A stretch of DNA of 64,000 nt from JAXGMV01 sp040772085. Its GTDB lineage: Bacteria; Chloroflexota; Anaerolineae; Anaerolineales; Anaerolineaceae. How positions within the stretch are numbered: position 1 is the stretch's first letter; every line of letters starts with the position of its first letter. The position numbers were made by a program, and so were the translations under genes. The stretch covers positions 1,984,001 to 2,048,000 of the forward strand of contig JAXGYU010000001.1 of assembly GCA_040772085.1 (NCBI GenBank), written 5' to 3'. Below are positions 1-8,873 of this stretch, piece after piece. The notes beneath the pieces were generated by a model. The model was not told the origin of the DNA, searched no databases, and saw only the letters and a list, made by a program, of their open reading frames with translations.

Positions 1-1
1 G

Positions 2-967
2 ATGGAGACCAACTTTGAGCAAACCCCCGGTTATGGCATGGACCATTATTGTGCTTCGGCGCGCGAGAAGATCCGCAAGGCGTGCGGGACGCCGGACGCG
101 GCGGTTCACTTTATGGTGGGCGGCACGCATACCAACATCACGGTCATCGATGGGCTGCTGCGCCCGCATGAAGGCGTGATCTCAACGCGCATGGGGCATA
201 TCAGCGTTCACGAAGCCGGGGGCGTGGAAGCGACCGGGCATAAAGTGCTGGTTGTGCCGGATATCGACGCCAAACTGACTGCGCGGGCCGTCAGGCAGTA
301 CTTGCAGGATTTCTATAACGATCAGACCCATGAGCATATGGCCTGGCCCGGCATGGTGTATATCTCGCATCCGACCGAATACGGCACGCTGTATACGAAA
401 GAGGAGCTGAGCCAGCTCGATGAGCTATGCGCTGAGTACAACATCCCGCTCTTTCTCGACGGCGCCCGGATGGGCTATGGACTGACAGCCGATCACACTG
501 ATCTCACCCTTGAGGATATTGCCAGCTATTGTGATGTGTTTTACATCGGCGCCACCAAGGTCGGTGCCTTGTTCGGTGAAGCGGTCGTGATCCCGTCGCC
601 AACTTTGATCCCACGCTTTTACACGCTGATGAAGCAGCACGGCGGTATGCTCGCCAAGGGCAGGCTGCTCGGCATCCAGTTTGATACGCTCTTTACCGAC
701 GACCTTTACTTCAAAATCGCCAGGCACGCCATCGACATGGCGATGAAACTGCGCAGCGCGTTTATTGAGAAGGGGTATCGGCTGTTCATTGATTCGCCGA
801 CTAACCAGCAATTCATCATCGTTGAGAACACTCAGATGGCGAAGCTGGCAGAAAAAGTTTCGTTCAGTTTCTGGGAAAAGGTGGATGAATCGCATACCGC
901 CATCCGGTTCGCGACCAGTTGGGCAACTAGGGAAGAAGATGTCGATGCCCTGATTGGATTGCTTTAG
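2..967 (+). CDS. Low-specificity threonine aldolase / beta-eliminating lyase family PLP enzyme, 5' partial
   Basis: A fold-type I PLP enzyme of the threonine aldolase family, which typically cleaves beta-hydroxy amino acids (threonine to glycine and acetaldehyde) in the cytoplasm. The protein has the LDGAR motif (Asp153 contacts the PLP ring nitrogen) and a GATKVG motif whose Lys186 is the expected Schiff-base lysine. The family normally has about 20 further residues before the ETNFEQTPGYG block, so the true start lies before the window and the ATG at 2 is probably internal. It is followed 61 bases later by two redox genes on the same strand. The exact substrate (L-threonine, allo-threonine or another amino acid) cannot be read from the sequence. 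Confidence 0.85.
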   Translation: METNFEQTPGYGMDHYCASAREKIRKACGTPDAAVHFMVGGTHTNITVIDGLLRPHEGVISTRMGHISVHEAGGVEATGHKVLVVPDIDAKLTARAVRQYLQDFYNDQTHEHMAWPGMVYISHPTEYGTLYTKEELSQLDELCAEYNIPLFLDGARMGYGLTADHTDLTLEDIASYCDVFYIGATKVGALFGEAVVIPSPTLIPRFYTLMKQHGGMLAKGRLLGIQFDTLFTDDLYFKIARHAIDMAMKLRSAFIEKGYRLFIDSPTNQQFIIVENTQMAKLAEKVSFSFWEKVDESHTAIRFATSWATREEDVDALIGLL

Positions 968-1028
968 AAGTTTCGGGCGAACAGACCACAAATTAATCAT
1001 ATGGGTTGATAATTAGCCGAGGTAAAAA

Positions 1029-1802
1029 ATGCCCGTCTTTCCGCTTTTTTACAGCCCTACTTATACGGCTGAGCGTGTCACCCTCAAGGTCGCTCAGCAG
1101 CTTGCTGCTGGTCTGGATATGCCTGTGACGCCGCTGAATATTACGCTGCCCGATGGGCGGGAAACGCAGTGCGCTTTCGGTCCGGATGACGTTCTGGTGC
1201 TTGGCTACCCCGTCTATGGCGGGCGCGTCCCGGTGTATATCGAGGACTATATTCATAGTCTGTGCGGCAGGCAGACCAAAGCCGTACTGCTGGCGTTGTA
1301 TGGCAACCGTGCCATCGAAGATGCTTTGATCGAAGGGGCTGATATTCTGGGCGAGCATGGATTTCAGGTGATGGCTGCCGGCGCTTTCATTGGCGAACAC
1401 TCCTTTACCAGGAAGCTTGCCGGCGGCAGGCCGGATAACGAGGATCTGACTGTTGCTGCTGCGTTCGGCAAACAGATCGCGGAGAAGATCCAGTCAGGGA
1501 ATATGGCAGCGCCTGACCTCCCCGGGAACCGGCCTTACAAGGAGCGCAAGCCGCCAATGGTCATCAAGCCATTCACGACCAGTGACTGCTTTGATTGCAT
1601 GGTATGCGCTGAAGGCTGCCCGGTGGGAATTATCAGCCACAGCGATCCGCGCGTTGTCGGGGAGGGCTGCACCCGCTGTCATGCCTGTGTTAAGCATTGC
1701 CCGGTCAATGCCAAATATTTCAGGAACACTGAGCTGGACAAGCTGAAGACCTGGCTAATTGAAAATTTTACCAGCCGCAAAGAAATTGAACTCTTTCTGT
1801 GA
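1029..1802 (+). CDS. EFR1-type flavodoxin-ferredoxin fusion protein
   Basis: A cytoplasmic electron carrier with a flavodoxin-like N-terminal domain (about residues 1-155) and a C-terminal domain with two [4Fe-4S] clusters. Cluster one is Cys187, 190, 193 and 197, and cluster two is Cys214, 217, 220 and 224, both in the CxxCxxCxxxCP pattern. This is the EFR1 family architecture of anaerobes, in which flavin and Fe-S centres are combined on one chain. The next gene, an FMN reductase-like flavoprotein, starts 13 bases downstream, so the two probably form a redox pair. Physiological partners are unknown. Confidence 0.85.
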   Translation: MPVFPLFYSPTYTAERVTLKVAQQLAAGLDMPVTPLNITLPDGRETQCAFGPDDVLVLGYPVYGGRVPVYIEDYIHSLCGRQTKAVLLALYGNRAIEDALIEGADILGEHGFQVMAAGAFIGEHSFTRKLAGGRPDNEDLTVAAAFGKQIAEKIQSGNMAAPDLPGNRPYKERKPPMVIKPFTTSDCFDCMVCAEGCPVGIISHSDPRVVGEGCTRCHACVKHCPVNAKYFRNTELDKLKTWLIENFTSRKEIELFL

Positions 1803-1815
1803 TCAGGGAGGTTAA

Positions 1816-2355
1816 ATGGCCAAAAAGATTCTGATCCTTTCAGGAAGTCCGCGCTTGGGCGGCAACTCGGAGCGCCTGTGCCTGGAGTTCGCGCGCGGTG
1901 CACGAGAAGTCGGGCATGAAGTGGGACTGATTTATCTGGCTGAAAAAGAGATCGCCTATTGTGATGGCTGCAATGCCTGTGCTGAGAGTCACCGCTGCAT
2001 TCACGATGACGACATGACTGACATTCTGCAAGCCATGATCGATGCGGACGCCATCGTGCTGGCTACGCCGGTTTACTTCTATACCATGGACGCGCAGCTC
2101 AAAACGGTCATCGACCGTACCTGCTGCCGCTATACCGAGATTTCGGACAAAGATTTCTACTTTATCATCACCGCCGCCGATACGGACCTGGCGAAGCTGC
2201 AACTGACGGTTGAGACATTGCGCGGCTTCACTGACTGGTGTTTGCCGAACCCCCGCGAGCGTGGTGTCATCATCGCCGAAGGCGTCTGGAAGGTGGGTGA
2301 GATCGACGATCACCCGGCCATGGGACGGGCTTACGAGATGGGTAAAGCCGTGTAA
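1816..2355 (+). CDS. NADPH-dependent FMN reductase / iron-sulfur flavoprotein family
   Basis: A 179-residue flavodoxin-fold protein starting with the LILSGSPR phosphate-binding loop and having a CDGCNACAESHRC cysteine cluster near residues 54-66, typical of the NADPH-dependent FMN reductase or iron-sulfur flavoprotein family. It has the ATPVYFYTMDAQLK segment that shapes the FMN site. The start is supported by the AGGGAGG ribosome site 5 bases upstream. It is likely co-transcribed with the EFR1-type gene before it and may exchange electrons with it. Reductase partner and substrate are not predictable. Confidence 0.85.
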   Translation: MAKKILILSGSPRLGGNSERLCLEFARGAREVGHEVGLIYLAEKEIAYCDGCNACAESHRCIHDDDMTDILQAMIDADAIVLATPVYFYTMDAQLKTVIDRTCCRYTEISDKDFYFIITAADTDLAKLQLTVETLRGFTDWCLPNPRERGVIIAEGVWKVGEIDDHPAMGRAYEMGKAV

Positions 2356-2525
2356 CGCAGTGATGCGCTGGTAGAAAAATCACCGCCCAGCAATCAGATA
2401 ACAACGCACTCCACTGACAATTTGTAAGATACCTGGCATCGAAATCGCCAGAAAGGTCAGGGAATATACGAGATGAACTTACCGGGTCAGCTCCTGAAAC
2501 CGTAAAAATAAATCTGTCTGGGTTA

Positions 2526-2554
2526 TTGACATATGAATAATATAATGCTAACAT
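2526..2554 (+). promoter_or_regulatory. Sigma-70-type promoter for the LIV operon
   Basis: TTGACA at 2526-2531 is followed after exactly 17 bases by TAACAT at 2549-2554, which is preceded by TGC and so forms an extended -10. The region around it is AT-rich against a GC-rich background. It lies about 70 bases before the binding-protein start at 2625. The -10 matches the consensus at only four of six positions. Confidence 0.55.
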
Positions 2555-2624
2555 ATTCACTATTCCACCCCAATTTCAACGCGAGAAGAATCGAATATTC
2601 AAACTTGTAACGAGGAGCAATACG

Positions 2625-3824
2625 ATGAAGGGAATTTGGTTAAAACTATTAATATCCTTCCTTCTGGTGTTCATGGTTCTTTCTGCCTGCGCACCTGCTG
2701 CACCGCAACAACCTGCCGCCCAGCAGCCCGCTGCTGCTGCTGAGGACGTCATCAAAGTTGGCTGGATTGGCGCTTTAACCGGGGATTCGGCCGTTTACGG
2801 CACAGCGGAACGCAATGGCGCGTTAATGATGATTGACAAAATTAACGCTGAAGGCGGCGTGCTCGGCAAGAAACTGCAATTGATCGACTATGATGACAAA
2901 GGCGACCAACTGGAAGCGGTCAATGTTGCCAAACGGTTGATCCAGGAAGACAAGGTAGTCGCGGTTCTGGGTACCAATGGCAGCGGGCGCAACATTGCTG
3001 TGGCGCCGGTGTTTGAAGAGGCGAAAATCCCGATCATCGCCACCTATGCCACCAACCCGCGCGTCACCCAGCCTACGCCCGATACGCTCAACAAATACAC
3101 TTTCCGCGTCTGCTTTACCGATCCCTATCAGGGACAGGTCATGGCTGACTTCGCGTACGGCGACCTGAAAGCCAAGAAAGCCGCGGTCGTCTTTGAAATC
3201 AGCTCGGACTATTCTGTCGGTCTGAAGGACTTTTTCAAGAAACGCTGGCTGGAATTGGGCGGCGACCTTGTTGCTGAAGAGGCGTTTAAAGCCGGTGACG
3301 TGGAATTCCGCGCGCAACTGACCAAAATCAAGGAAGCCAATCCGGACGTGATTGCCATGCCGTTCGTCACTTATAAGGATGTTGCTTTGTTCGCCAAGCA
3401 AGCCCGCGACCTCGGCATCACCGCCACCATGATCGGCAGCGATGGCTGGCCTTCTCTTGAACTGCTCAAGATGGCAGCTCCCGCGGTTGAGGGCAGCTAC
3501 TTCGTTGACCACACCGATGTCAACATGGACTCGGTCAAGGAATGGCGCGAGCAGTACAAGCAGCGCTTTGGCAAGGACATGGAAGTCAACACCATCATGA
3601 TCCACGACTCACTGCTGCTGCTCAAAGGCGCTATCGAGAAAGCCGGTTCTACTGATCCGGTCAAGATCGCCGAAGCATTGACCTCGATGGACCCGGTGGA
3701 AGGCTTCACCGGCTCGATCAAGCTCGACCCCGCGACCCATAACCCGGTCGGTAAGTCAGCGGTCATCATTGCCATCAAGGACGGGAAGTTCTCGCTATTC
3801 AAAGTTGTCGCACCAATGAAATAA
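2625..3824 (+). CDS. ABC transporter substrate-binding lipoprotein, branched-chain amino acid (LivJ/LivK) type
   Basis: A periplasmic-binding-protein family (Peripla_BP_6) lipoprotein that captures branched-chain amino acids or related compounds and delivers them to the permeases downstream. Residues 1-22 form a lipoprotein signal with lipobox Leu-Ser-Ala-Cys22, followed by an Ala/Pro/Gln linker. The mature part begins with the IKVGWIGALTGDSAVYG segment typical of the family. Length (399 residues) is normal. It is the first gene of the operon, and a strong hairpin between it and the permease gene could make it more abundant than the membrane parts. Ligand identity is not predictable, since this family also binds amides, urea and aromatic compounds. 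Confidence 0.92.
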   Translation: MKGIWLKLLISFLLVFMVLSACAPAAPQQPAAQQPAAAAEDVIKVGWIGALTGDSAVYGTAERNGALMMIDKINAEGGVLGKKLQLIDYDDKGDQLEAVNVAKRLIQEDKVVAVLGTNGSGRNIAVAPVFEEAKIPIIATYATNPRVTQPTPDTLNKYTFRVCFTDPYQGQVMADFAYGDLKAKKAAVVFEISSDYSVGLKDFFKKRWLELGGDLVAEEAFKAGDVEFRAQLTKIKEANPDVIAMPFVTYKDVALFAKQARDLGITATMIGSDGWPSLELLKMAAPAVEGSYFVDHTDVNMDSVKEWREQYKQRFGKDMEVNTIMIHDSLLLLKGAIEKAGSTDPVKIAEALTSMDPVEGFTGSIKLDPATHNPVGKSAVIIAIKDGKFSLFKVVAPMK

Positions 3825-3841
3825 TCGCGTGCGCGATGAAC

Positions 3842-3871
3842 CGGAGAAGGGGCATCCCCACCCCTTCTCCG
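3842..3871 (+). terminator. Intra-operon hairpin between binding protein and permease genes
   Basis: An 11-bp perfect inverted repeat (arms 3842-3852 and 3861-3871, loop of 8) lies just after the binding-protein stop. No T-run follows, so it is more likely an mRNA-stabilising or attenuating hairpin than a full terminator. Such a structure would raise binding-protein expression over the permeases. Confidence 0.6.
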
Positions 3872-3919
3872 CTGTATTTGCCAGGTGGCTTATTGACTGA
3901 GATTTGAGAATGGAGCGAA

Positions 3920-4798
3920 ATGGCTACCATCATTCAACAATTTATTAATGGGTTCTCGATAGGCAGCGTCTATGCTCTGATAGCGGTTGGCTATTCTTTG
4001 GTTTATTCCATCCTGAAGTTTTCCAATTTCGCCCATGGCGGCATCATGATGTTGGGCTCCTATTTTGGTGTCCTGGCGCTGACGTGGCTGAAGGTGCCGT
4101 TCTACCTCGCGTTGCCGATAGCCATCATCGGCGCCGGTTTGCTGGCGATTGCCAATGAACGCATAGCCTATAAACCCATCCGCAATCGCAACGCGCCTTT
4201 GCTGTACCTGATGATTTCCGCACTGGGTGTTTCGATTTTCCTCGAAAACTTCACCATCGTCACCATCGGTCCGAACTTCCAGAACTACCCTGCTGTCATG
4301 CCGACCAAACCGATCAATCTCGGGCCGCTTTCAATTGGCAGTCTGGACCTGATCATCATCGTTGTCACGGCTGTATCGCTGGCATTGCTGACCTGGTTCA
4401 TCTATGGCTCGCGCATGGGCAACGCGATTCGCGCGACATCCTACAGCATGCGGGCTGCCAGCCTGATGGGCATCAATCCGGACTGGATCGTAGCGCTGGT
4501 GTTCTTCCTGGCTGGTACCTCCGCTGGTCTGGCTGGCGTGCTCTTCGGCATCAAATATACCGTCTGGCCGCAGATGGGCAACCTGACGATCAAAGCCTTT
4601 ATCGCGGCTGTCGTTGGCGGACTGGGCAGCCTGCCTGGAGCGGTGCTGGGCGCTATCATCCTCGGCATCACCGAAACTTTTGCCGCGGCGTTCGTCTCAT
4701 CCGCTTTTCGTGATCTGTTCTCTTTCGCGCTGATGATCATCATCATCGTCATCAGGCCGGGCGGATTGCTGGGCAAAATCACTGAAGAAAAGGCCTAG
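3920..4798 (+). CDS. livH: Branched-chain amino acid ABC transporter permease, LivH type
   Basis: An inner-membrane permease of the LivH family, 292 residues with about eight hydrophobic helices. Family features seen are the N-terminal NGFSIGSVYALIAVGYSLVY segment and the VVGGLGSLPGAVLGAIILG loop that contacts the ATPases. It should form the translocation pore with the LivM-type partner encoded 10 bases downstream. The operon order binding protein-LivH-LivM-LivG-LivF is standard. Confidence 0.93.
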   Translation: MATIIQQFINGFSIGSVYALIAVGYSLVYSILKFSNFAHGGIMMLGSYFGVLALTWLKVPFYLALPIAIIGAGLLAIANERIAYKPIRNRNAPLLYLMISALGVSIFLENFTIVTIGPNFQNYPAVMPTKPINLGPLSIGSLDLIIIVVTAVSLALLTWFIYGSRMGNAIRATSYSMRAASLMGINPDWIVALVFFLAGTSAGLAGVLFGIKYTVWPQMGNLTIKAFIAAVVGGLGSLPGAVLGAIILGITETFAAAFVSSAFRDLFSFALMIIIIVIRPGGLLGKITEEKA

Positions 4799-4808
4799 GA
4801 GAGAAACC

Positions 4809-5699
4809 ATGAGCATGTATGTTGTTGGTATTCTCATCCTGGTCAGCGTCAATCTGATCTCCGTGCTGGGCCTCTCGCTGCTGACCGGCTTCACCGGTCA
4901 GTTCAACTTTGGTCAGGCAGGGTTCATGGCGCTAGGCGCCTATACCTCTGCCTTGCTGACGCTGCACTATCATGTGCCCTTCGCCCTGGCGCTGATGGCC
5001 GGCATGGTGGTTTCCGTGCTGACCAGCTTCCTGATCGGCTTGCCGACCTTGCGCCTGAAAGGGGATTATTTCGCGATCGCCACCCTGGGCTTCGCGGAAG
5101 CTGTCCGGCTGGTCATCGAAAATCTCGATTCGCTGACCGGCGGCGCGCGCGGCCTGGTTGGTATCAAACTTTACACCACCCTGCCGGTCGCGCTGGGCGT
5201 GGCAGTCCTCTCACTGGTCGCGGTGGCGTTGTACGTCAACTCACGTCATGGACGCAACTGCATCGCCATTCGCGAGGATGAACTGGCGGCTGAGGCGATC
5301 GGCATCAATACCTTCTTTTACAAGCAGGTGTCTTTTGCCATCAATGCCGCGCTGGCAGCGCTCTCTGGCGGACTGCTGGCGCACTACGTCGGCTTCATCC
5401 AGCCATCCATGTTCGGCATGGTCAAATCGACTGAGCTGATCGTGATGGTGATCTTCGGCGGCATGCAGAGCCTCACTGGCGCGGTTTTCGCCGCCTTCCT
5501 GCTAACCTCGCTGCCGGAAGCATTACGCGCAGTTCAGGCGATGCGCCTGGTGGCGTATGGCGCGCTGGTCGTGTTCATCATGACCATCCGCCCGCAGGGC
5601 TTGATGGGTACCTGGGAATTGACACCGAAAAATCTGGCTAAAACCTGGCGGGCGATTACGCATCTCTTCACCCGGAATGCCGGAAAGGAAGGTGTCTGA
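4809..5699 (+). CDS. livM: Branched-chain amino acid ABC transporter permease, LivM type
   Basis: The second permease subunit of the LIV-type importer, 296 residues and strongly hydrophobic with about eight to nine helices. The LTGFTGQFNFGQAGFMALGA segment and the LPTLRLKGDYFAIATLGFAE motif are diagnostic of LivM. A GGAGAG ribosome site lies before the ATG. The stop codon overlaps the start of the LivG-type gene (TGATG), pointing to translational coupling. Confidence 0.93.
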   Translation: MSMYVVGILILVSVNLISVLGLSLLTGFTGQFNFGQAGFMALGAYTSALLTLHYHVPFALALMAGMVVSVLTSFLIGLPTLRLKGDYFAIATLGFAEAVRLVIENLDSLTGGARGLVGIKLYTTLPVALGVAVLSLVAVALYVNSRHGRNCIAIREDELAAEAIGINTFFYKQVSFAINAALAALSGGLLAHYVGFIQPSMFGMVKSTELIVMVIFGGMQSLTGAVFAAFLLTSLPEALRAVQAMRLVAYGALVVFIMTIRPQGLMGTWELTPKNLAKTWRAITHLFTRNAGKEGV

Positions 5700-6466
5700 T
5701 GAGCCTGCTCGAACTGCACAATGTATCCAAGCTTTTTGGCGGCGTCGTGGCGGTGAATGAATTTTCACATCAGCTCGACGAAGGCGGTTTGTACGCTATC
5801 ATCGGCCCCAATGGCGCCGGCAAGACGACCATCTTCAATCTCATCACCGGTATCTACCAGCCTACAAACGGCAAAATCAGCTTCGACGGCAAAGACCTGA
5901 CCGGAATGAAGCCGCATCAGATCGCGCAGATGGGCATCTCGCGCACTTTTCAGAATATCCGGCTCTTCCCCTTGCTGAGTGTGCTGGATAACGTGCGCAC
6001 CGCCTGTCACAAATATGCCAGCTATACCATCGCGGAGGGGCTGATCCCAACGCCCCGTCGCTTCAGGGAAGAAGCTGCGATTACCGATCGCGCGCATGAA
6101 TTGCTGACGCTGGTTGGGCTGGAAGACCGCGCCGACATGATTTCGCGCAACCTGCCATACGGTCACCAGCGCCGTCTTGAGATTGCCAGAGCGCTGGCGC
6201 AAAATCCGAAACTGCTGCTGCTCGATGAGCCGGCGGCGGGCATGAATCCCGATGAAACCCAGCAATTGATGGATTTTATCGAGGAGATCCACGATAACTT
6301 CCACCTGACGACCCTGATGATCGAGCATCATATGGAGGTCGTCATGGGGCTGGCGGATAACATACTGGTGCTGGATTTTGGCCGCACCATTGCCAGAGGC
6401 ACGCCTGACGAAGTGCAGAATGATCCCAAGGTGATCGAGGCTTACCTCGGTACGGAGAAAGGATAA
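5699..6466 (+). CDS. livG: Branched-chain amino acid ABC transporter ATPase, LivG type
   Basis: A cytoplasmic ATPase subunit. It has Walker A GPNGAGKTT (about residues 37-45), a signature region LPYGHQRRLEIARAL that replaces the canonical LSGGQ, as is common in LivG, and Walker B LLLLDEPAAGM. The long insert after the Q-loop and the C-terminal ARGTPDEVQNDPKVIEAYLG are LivG traits. It overlaps the LivM gene by one base and lies 4 bases before livF. Confidence 0.93.
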   Translation: MSLLELHNVSKLFGGVVAVNEFSHQLDEGGLYAIIGPNGAGKTTIFNLITGIYQPTNGKISFDGKDLTGMKPHQIAQMGISRTFQNIRLFPLLSVLDNVRTACHKYASYTIAEGLIPTPRRFREEAAITDRAHELLTLVGLEDRADMISRNLPYGHQRRLEIARALAQNPKLLLLDEPAAGMNPDETQQLMDFIEEIHDNFHLTTLMIEHHMEVVMGLADNILVLDFGRTIARGTPDEVQNDPKVIEAYLGTEKG

Positions 6467-6470
6467 CGCC

Positions 6471-7232
6471 ATGCTGCTTGAAGTAAAAGATTTGCATGTT
6501 TCATACGGCGGTATCCAGGCGCTGCAAGGCATCTCCATTCAGGTCAGGGAAGGCGAGATTGTCGCCATCATCGGCGCCAATGGCGCCGGCAAGTCCTCAC
6601 TGCTAAACGCAATCTCCAGCATCATTAAAATCAAAAGCGGTGAAATTCTGTACCAGGGCAAACCCGTGCCGTCCAAGCCGCATAACGTGGTCAAGACCGG
6701 CATCGTCCAGGTGCCAGAGGGCCGGCAGGTATTCGCCAACCTGACGGTTGAGGAGAACCTGACCATCGGCGCTTACCTGCGCCGCGACCGCAGTGAAATT
6801 CCCGCTGACCTGGAAGAGATTTACACCAGCTTCCCGCGGTTGAAAGAACGCCGCACCCAATTTGCCGGCAGCCTGAGCGGTGGAGAACAGCAAATGCTAG
6901 TGATCGGCAGAGGGTTGATGAGCCGTCCGAAGCTGATGCTGCTCGATGAGCCTTCGCTTGGTCTGGCGCCCATGCTGGTGAATGAGATCTTCAACATCAT
7001 CAGGAGCATCAATCAGAAGGGGACAACCCTGTTGCTGGTCGAACAGAACGTGCCCAAGGCGCTGGCTGTCGGCAGTCACGCTTATGTGCTGGAGACGGGC
7101 AGGATCGTTCGTGAGGGCAAGGGGCTTGAGCTGCTGGAGGACCCCAAGGTACAGGAAGCGTATCTCGGCGCGAAACACACCAACCGCGTCAGTCGTTATA
7201 CCCGCACGCACGTCAGCGAGGAACCAAAATAA
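6471..7232 (+). CDS. livF: Branched-chain amino acid ABC transporter ATPase, LivF type
   Basis: The second ATPase of the importer. It has Walker A GANGAGKSS, signature LSGGEQQML and Walker B LMLLDEPSLGL, with the VPEGRQVFANLTVEENL segment specific to LivF. The protein has a C-terminal tail of about 15 residues after the usual end (EAYLGA), rich in Arg and Thr. It probably pairs with the LivG-type subunit as a heterodimer. Confidence 0.93.
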   Translation: MLLEVKDLHVSYGGIQALQGISIQVREGEIVAIIGANGAGKSSLLNAISSIIKIKSGEILYQGKPVPSKPHNVVKTGIVQVPEGRQVFANLTVEENLTIGAYLRRDRSEIPADLEEIYTSFPRLKERRTQFAGSLSGGEQQMLVIGRGLMSRPKLMLLDEPSLGLAPMLVNEIFNIIRSINQKGTTLLLVEQNVPKALAVGSHAYVLETGRIVREGKGLELLEDPKVQEAYLGAKHTNRVSRYTRTHVSEEPK

Positions 7233-7259
7233 TAAAACGTTCATAACGGAGAAATCTGG

Positions 7260-8873
7260 ATGACTGATCTGATATTGTTTAATGGCAAGGTCACAACGCA
7301 GGATGCCGCGCTGTCCGAGTGCTCGGCTGTGGCAATGAAGGACGGCAGAATCACAGCGATTGGCTTTGATCCCGAAGTATTGGCGTTACAGACGCCGGGA
7401 ACGAAATTGATTAATTTGCATGGCAAAAGGGTAATCCCCGGCCTGGTCGATTCACACGTCCACTTCTATGATTGGGCGACTGGTTTGCGGCAGTTGAAAC
7501 TTGAGACGGTGCACTCCCTGGCGGATCTGCTGCGGGCACTGGAAGCCGGCGCGCTTGATACGCGCATGAAGGGCTGGATCATCGGCCAGGGCTGGAACGC
7601 GGTCGGCTGGCCCGAGGGGCGTCAGCCCGACAGGCATGACCTCGACAGCGTGGTCGCTGACCGGCCGGTCTTCTTCATGCACAGCAGTCTGCACCAGGCG
7701 GTTGTCAATACCGCGGCATTGCGTGAGATGGGTATCGATGCCAGTACCCCAAATCCGCCGCAGGGCATCATCGACCGCGAGGCTGATGGCTACCCGACCG
7801 GCATGCTGCGCGATCTGGCGATGAACCTGGTGACGGAGAATATGCCGCCGTTGGACGAAAATGATTCCATGGACGCCTTCAAGGAGGGGTTCGCGATTTT
7901 CCACAGCCTGGGACTGACGGGAGTCACCGACCAGCGCCTGATGGGCGCGCCTGAAGGCGCGAAGGCTTTCCGCTTGTGGCAGCGCATGCATGAGCTGGGA
8001 GAGATCAGCCTGCGTGTCTGGATGAACCTGCCCGGCGAGAAACTGGATGAGCTGATTGCGCTCGGGATGCGCACGGGTTGCGGTGATGAGTATCTGCGCA
8101 TGGGGCATGTCAAGTTCTTCTCTGATGGTGCGCAAGGGTCGCGGACGGCCTGGATGCTGGAGCCCTATGAGGACCGGAATGAAACTGGCTTGCCTCTGAC
8201 GCCGATGGAAGTGATCTCGGACGCGCTGCTCAAGGCGCACAGCGCCGGATTGGCGATGGCGATTCATGCCATTGGTGACCGCGCCAACCATGAGCTGGCG
8301 AATGCCTTCGAACGTCTGCGCGACCACCCCTTACCACCCTTGACCGCGGCGCCTGCCGCGCCGCATCGCATCGAGCATGCCCAGATTATTCAGCCGGCGG
8401 ACCTTCAGCGGCTGGCAAGATTGGGCGTCGTTGTTTCAGCGCAGCCCAAATCAGCGACTGACGATATCGAAATGATGCCAGGCAGCATCGGCGAACGCGC
8501 CAGATTTGCGTACCCGTTCAAGACGATGCTGAAATCCGGCATTCCGCTGGTCTTCAGCTCCGATTGTCCTGTCTGCGATCCCAACCCCTTCCTGGGTATT
8601 CATGCCGCGGTCACTCGCCAGCGGCCGGATAATACGCCCGCCGGCGGCTGGTATCCGGATGAGTGCCTGACGGTCGATGAGGCGGTCTGGTGCTTCTCGA
8701 TGGGCGCGGCTTACGTGAATGGGCAGACCGCCAATCTTGGCAGCATCAGCGTTGGCAAGCTGGCTGACCTGGTCGTACTCGACAGGGATATCTTCAGCAT
8801 CCCGGCGTCAGAAATTCAGCACACCAAACCGCTGATGACCGTTTTTGATGGCAAGGTCGTGTACGAGAGATAA
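7260..8873 (+). CDS. Amidohydrolase family 3 (YtcJ-like) metal-dependent hydrolase
   Basis: A cytoplasmic metal-dependent amidohydrolase of 537 residues. Metal-ligand motifs are HVH (His66, His68), the HAIGDRA and HRIEHAQ histidines, and a late aspartate in SSDCPVCDPNP. The family hydrolyses amide or related bonds, but few members have known substrates. It lies 27 bases after livF on the same strand, so it is probably the last gene of the transporter operon and acts on the imported compound. That suggests the importer carries an N-acylated or amidated molecule instead of a plain amino acid, which is inference from context. Confidence 0.88.
   Translation: MTDLILFNGKVTTQDAALSECSAVAMKDGRITAIGFDPEVLALQTPGTKLINLHGKRVIPGLVDSHVHFYDWATGLRQLKLETVHSLADLLRALEAGALDTRMKGWIIGQGWNAVGWPEGRQPDRHDLDSVVADRPVFFMHSSLHQAVVNTAALREMGIDASTPNPPQGIIDREADGYPTGMLRDLAMNLVTENMPPLDENDSMDAFKEGFAIFHSLGLTGVTDQRLMGAPEGAKAFRLWQRMHELGEISLRVWMNLPGEKLDELIALGMRTGCGDEYLRMGHVKFFSDGAQGSRTAWMLEPYEDRNETGLPLTPMEVISDALLKAHSAGLAMAIHAIGDRANHELANAFERLRDHPLPPLTAAPAAPHRIEHAQIIQPADLQRLARLGVVVSAQPKSATDDIEMMPGSIGERARFAYPFKTMLKSGIPLVFSSDCPVCDPNPFLGIHAAVTRQRPDNTPAGGWYPDECLTVDEAVWCFSMGAAYVNGQTANLGSISVGKLADLVVLDRDIFSIPASEIQHTKPLMTVFDGKVVYER

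Noticed and set aside
3842..3871. Full transcription terminator inside the LIV operon
   Set aside because: The stem is strong but no T-run follows, and the permease genes have no separate promoter that I can see; it is kept only as an intra-operon hairpin.
5765..6538. Long minus-strand open frame of 257 codons
   Set aside because: It lies entirely opposite livG, whose protein is clearly conserved, so it is a shadow of GC-rich codons.
7452..8327. Minus-strand open frame of 291 codons
   Set aside because: Opposite the amidohydrolase gene, with no start signal and no family pattern.
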